From contig JAEYRK010000092.1 of NCBI GenBank assembly GCA_023435645.1, positions 1 to 5,279 on the forward strand: a stretch of 5,279 bases of DNA. The letters run 5' to 3'. Made by a program: the position numbers and the translations under genes. Every line of letters starts with the position of its first letter. The first letter of the stretch is position 1. Below are positions 4,600 through 5,279 of the stretch, piece after piece. This DNA is from Bacillota bacterium (GTDB taxonomy: Bacteria; Bacillota; Clostridia; Lachnospirales; Lachnospiraceae). The notes under the pieces are model-generated. The model was given only the letters and a program-made list of their open reading frames with translations, was not told where the DNA came from and did no database searches.

Positions 4600-4611
4600 T
4601 TGTTATAACAA
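4600..4611. promoter_or_regulatory. Palindrome in the ddh leader, possible operator
   Basis: TTGTTATAACAA is a perfect 12-bp palindrome about 50 bp downstream of the predicted start and 33 bp before the ddh ATG. Another perfect palindrome, ATATAAATTATAT, lies at 4559-4571. Either could bind a dimeric repressor. AT-rich DNA produces such palindromes by chance. Confidence 0.3.
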
Positions 4612-4644
4612 ACAGAAAGAGAAGAAGCATTGGAGGTACTGTTC

Positions 4645-5279
4645 ATGTCGAAAATCAGAGTTGGAATTGTCGGCTATGGTAACTTAGGAAAAAGTACTGA
4701 GCTGGGAATAAGACAAAACAAGGATATGGAGCTCATCGGTGTATTTACCAGACGTAATCCTTCCGAAGTAACGTTAGCTACAGAGGGTGTGAAGGCCTAT
4801 CGGATTGAAGAGGCTGCCCAAATGACCGATCAAATAGATGTAATGATGCTATGTGGGGGCAGTATGAGTGATCTTCCGATCCAGGGCCCTCAGTTTGCAA
4901 AGCTGTTCCATACAGTGGATGGGTTTGATACCCATGCTAAGATACCACAGTATTATGCTGAGGTGGATAAGGAAGCAAAGGCCTCCCAAAAGGTATGCAT
5001 CATATCCAGTGGTTGGGATCCCGGAATGTTCTCCATCAACCGCTTGTATGCGGAAGCAATTCTGCCTGAGGGAAAGACCTATACCTTCTGGGGTAAGGGA
5101 GTAAGCCAGGGTCATTCCGATGCAATCCGCAGAGTGAAGGGTGTTGTGGATGCCAAGCAATATACCATTCCTTCAGAGCAAGCAATGGAGAGAGTAAGAA
5201 ACGGGGAGGAGCCTGAATTTACCACCAGGGATAAGCATCTCAGAGAATGCTTTGTTGTTGCCGAGCCCGGAGCAGACCT
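4645..5279 (+). CDS. ddh: meso-Diaminopimelate D-dehydrogenase (5' part, truncated by window edge)
   Basis: This gene is open from ATG 4645 to the window end: 211 complete codons of a family usually about 325 residues long, so roughly the last third is missing. Ddh interconverts meso-2,6-diaminopimelate and L-2-amino-6-oxopimelate/tetrahydrodipicolinate with NADP(H) and ammonia. This gives a one-step route to the peptidoglycan cross-linker and lysine precursor. The Rossmann fold shows VGIVGYGNLGK (6-16), FTRR (34-37, expected NADP 2'-phosphate contact) and CGGS (70-73). Substrate-domain motifs include VDGFDTH (91-97), SSGWDPGMFS (121-130) and GVSQGHSDAIRRVKG (152-166), all characteristic of Ddh. 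GGAGG (4632-4636) lies 8 nt before the ATG. It has its own promoter and is separated from ilvC by a terminator. No frameshift or stop interrupts the visible part. Confidence 0.95.
   Translation, partial: MSKIRVGIVGYGNLGKSTELGIRQNKDMELIGVFTRRNPSEVTLATEGVKAYRIEEAAQMTDQIDVMMLCGGSMSDLPIQGPQFAKLFHTVDGFDTHAKIPQYYAEVDKEAKASQKVCIISSGWDPGMFSINRLYAEAILPEGKTYTFWGKGVSQGHSDAIRRVKGVVDAKQYTIPSEQAMERVRNGEEPEFTTRDKHLRECFVVAEPGAD

Noticed and set aside
4445..4630. Minus-strand 61-codon ORF between ilvC and ddh
   Set aside because: It spans the terminator and the ddh promoter and shows no domain. The AT-rich intergenic DNA is simply open by chance.
4849..5160. Out-of-frame ORFs over ddh (plus 4868-5104 and minus 4849-5160)
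   Set aside because: They overlap the well-supported ddh reading frame and carry no recognisable domain.

Overview
The window looks like chromosomal DNA from a low-to-moderate-GC Gram-positive anaerobe, most likely a clostridium of the Lachnospiraceae type. The grounds are strong AGGAGG-class ribosome binding sites, sigma-A promoters with extended -10 boxes, an IlvN/IlvC pair of clostridial character, and a meso-diaminopimelate dehydrogenase. The taxon is inferred from gene character and not from a database match. All recognisable genes are on the + strand and form three transcription units.

Region 1 (1-485) has no credible protein gene but is densely structured. A good promoter (65-92) should start RNA at about 98-100. 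The first bases of that RNA (103-112, GGCGGATTAG) are exactly complementary to 212-221. The two arms enclose two hairpins (113-172 and 185-211) that abut them with no unpaired base, so the segment can fold into a compact three-way junction. The 3' arm is also the start of a 39-bp tandem repeat: three full copies, one truncated and one diverged, each with its own CCGCC/GGCGG hairpin. A deletion-like second copy of part of the module (362-396) and a third copy of its apical hairpin (440-455) follow. This is the least explained part of the window. It could be a structured leader or ncRNA, or a MITE/REP-like repeat element.

Region 2 (486-2431) encodes two family-2 glycosyltransferases, 29 nt apart, resembling the rhamnosyltransferase-like enzymes that build cell-surface polysaccharide. 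They probably share the promoter at 65-92, which would give a leader of about 390 nt.

Region 3 (2432-4487) is a branched-chain amino acid operon: promoter 2506-2534, a leader of about 158 nt, ilvN (acetolactate synthase regulatory subunit), ilvC (ketol-acid reductoisomerase), and a strong intrinsic terminator at 4461-4487. No catalytic subunit gene (ilvB) lies in the window. Possible control elements are a weak CodY-like box, a leader hairpin, a two-codon AUG-CUA-UGA ORF whose stop overlaps the ilvN start, and mutually exclusive GGAGG/CCTCC pairings before ilvC.

Region 4 (4488-5279) has a promoter with two extended -10 boxes and the first 211 codons of ddh (meso-diaminopimelate dehydrogenase, lysine/peptidoglycan precursor synthesis). 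The gene runs off the right edge.
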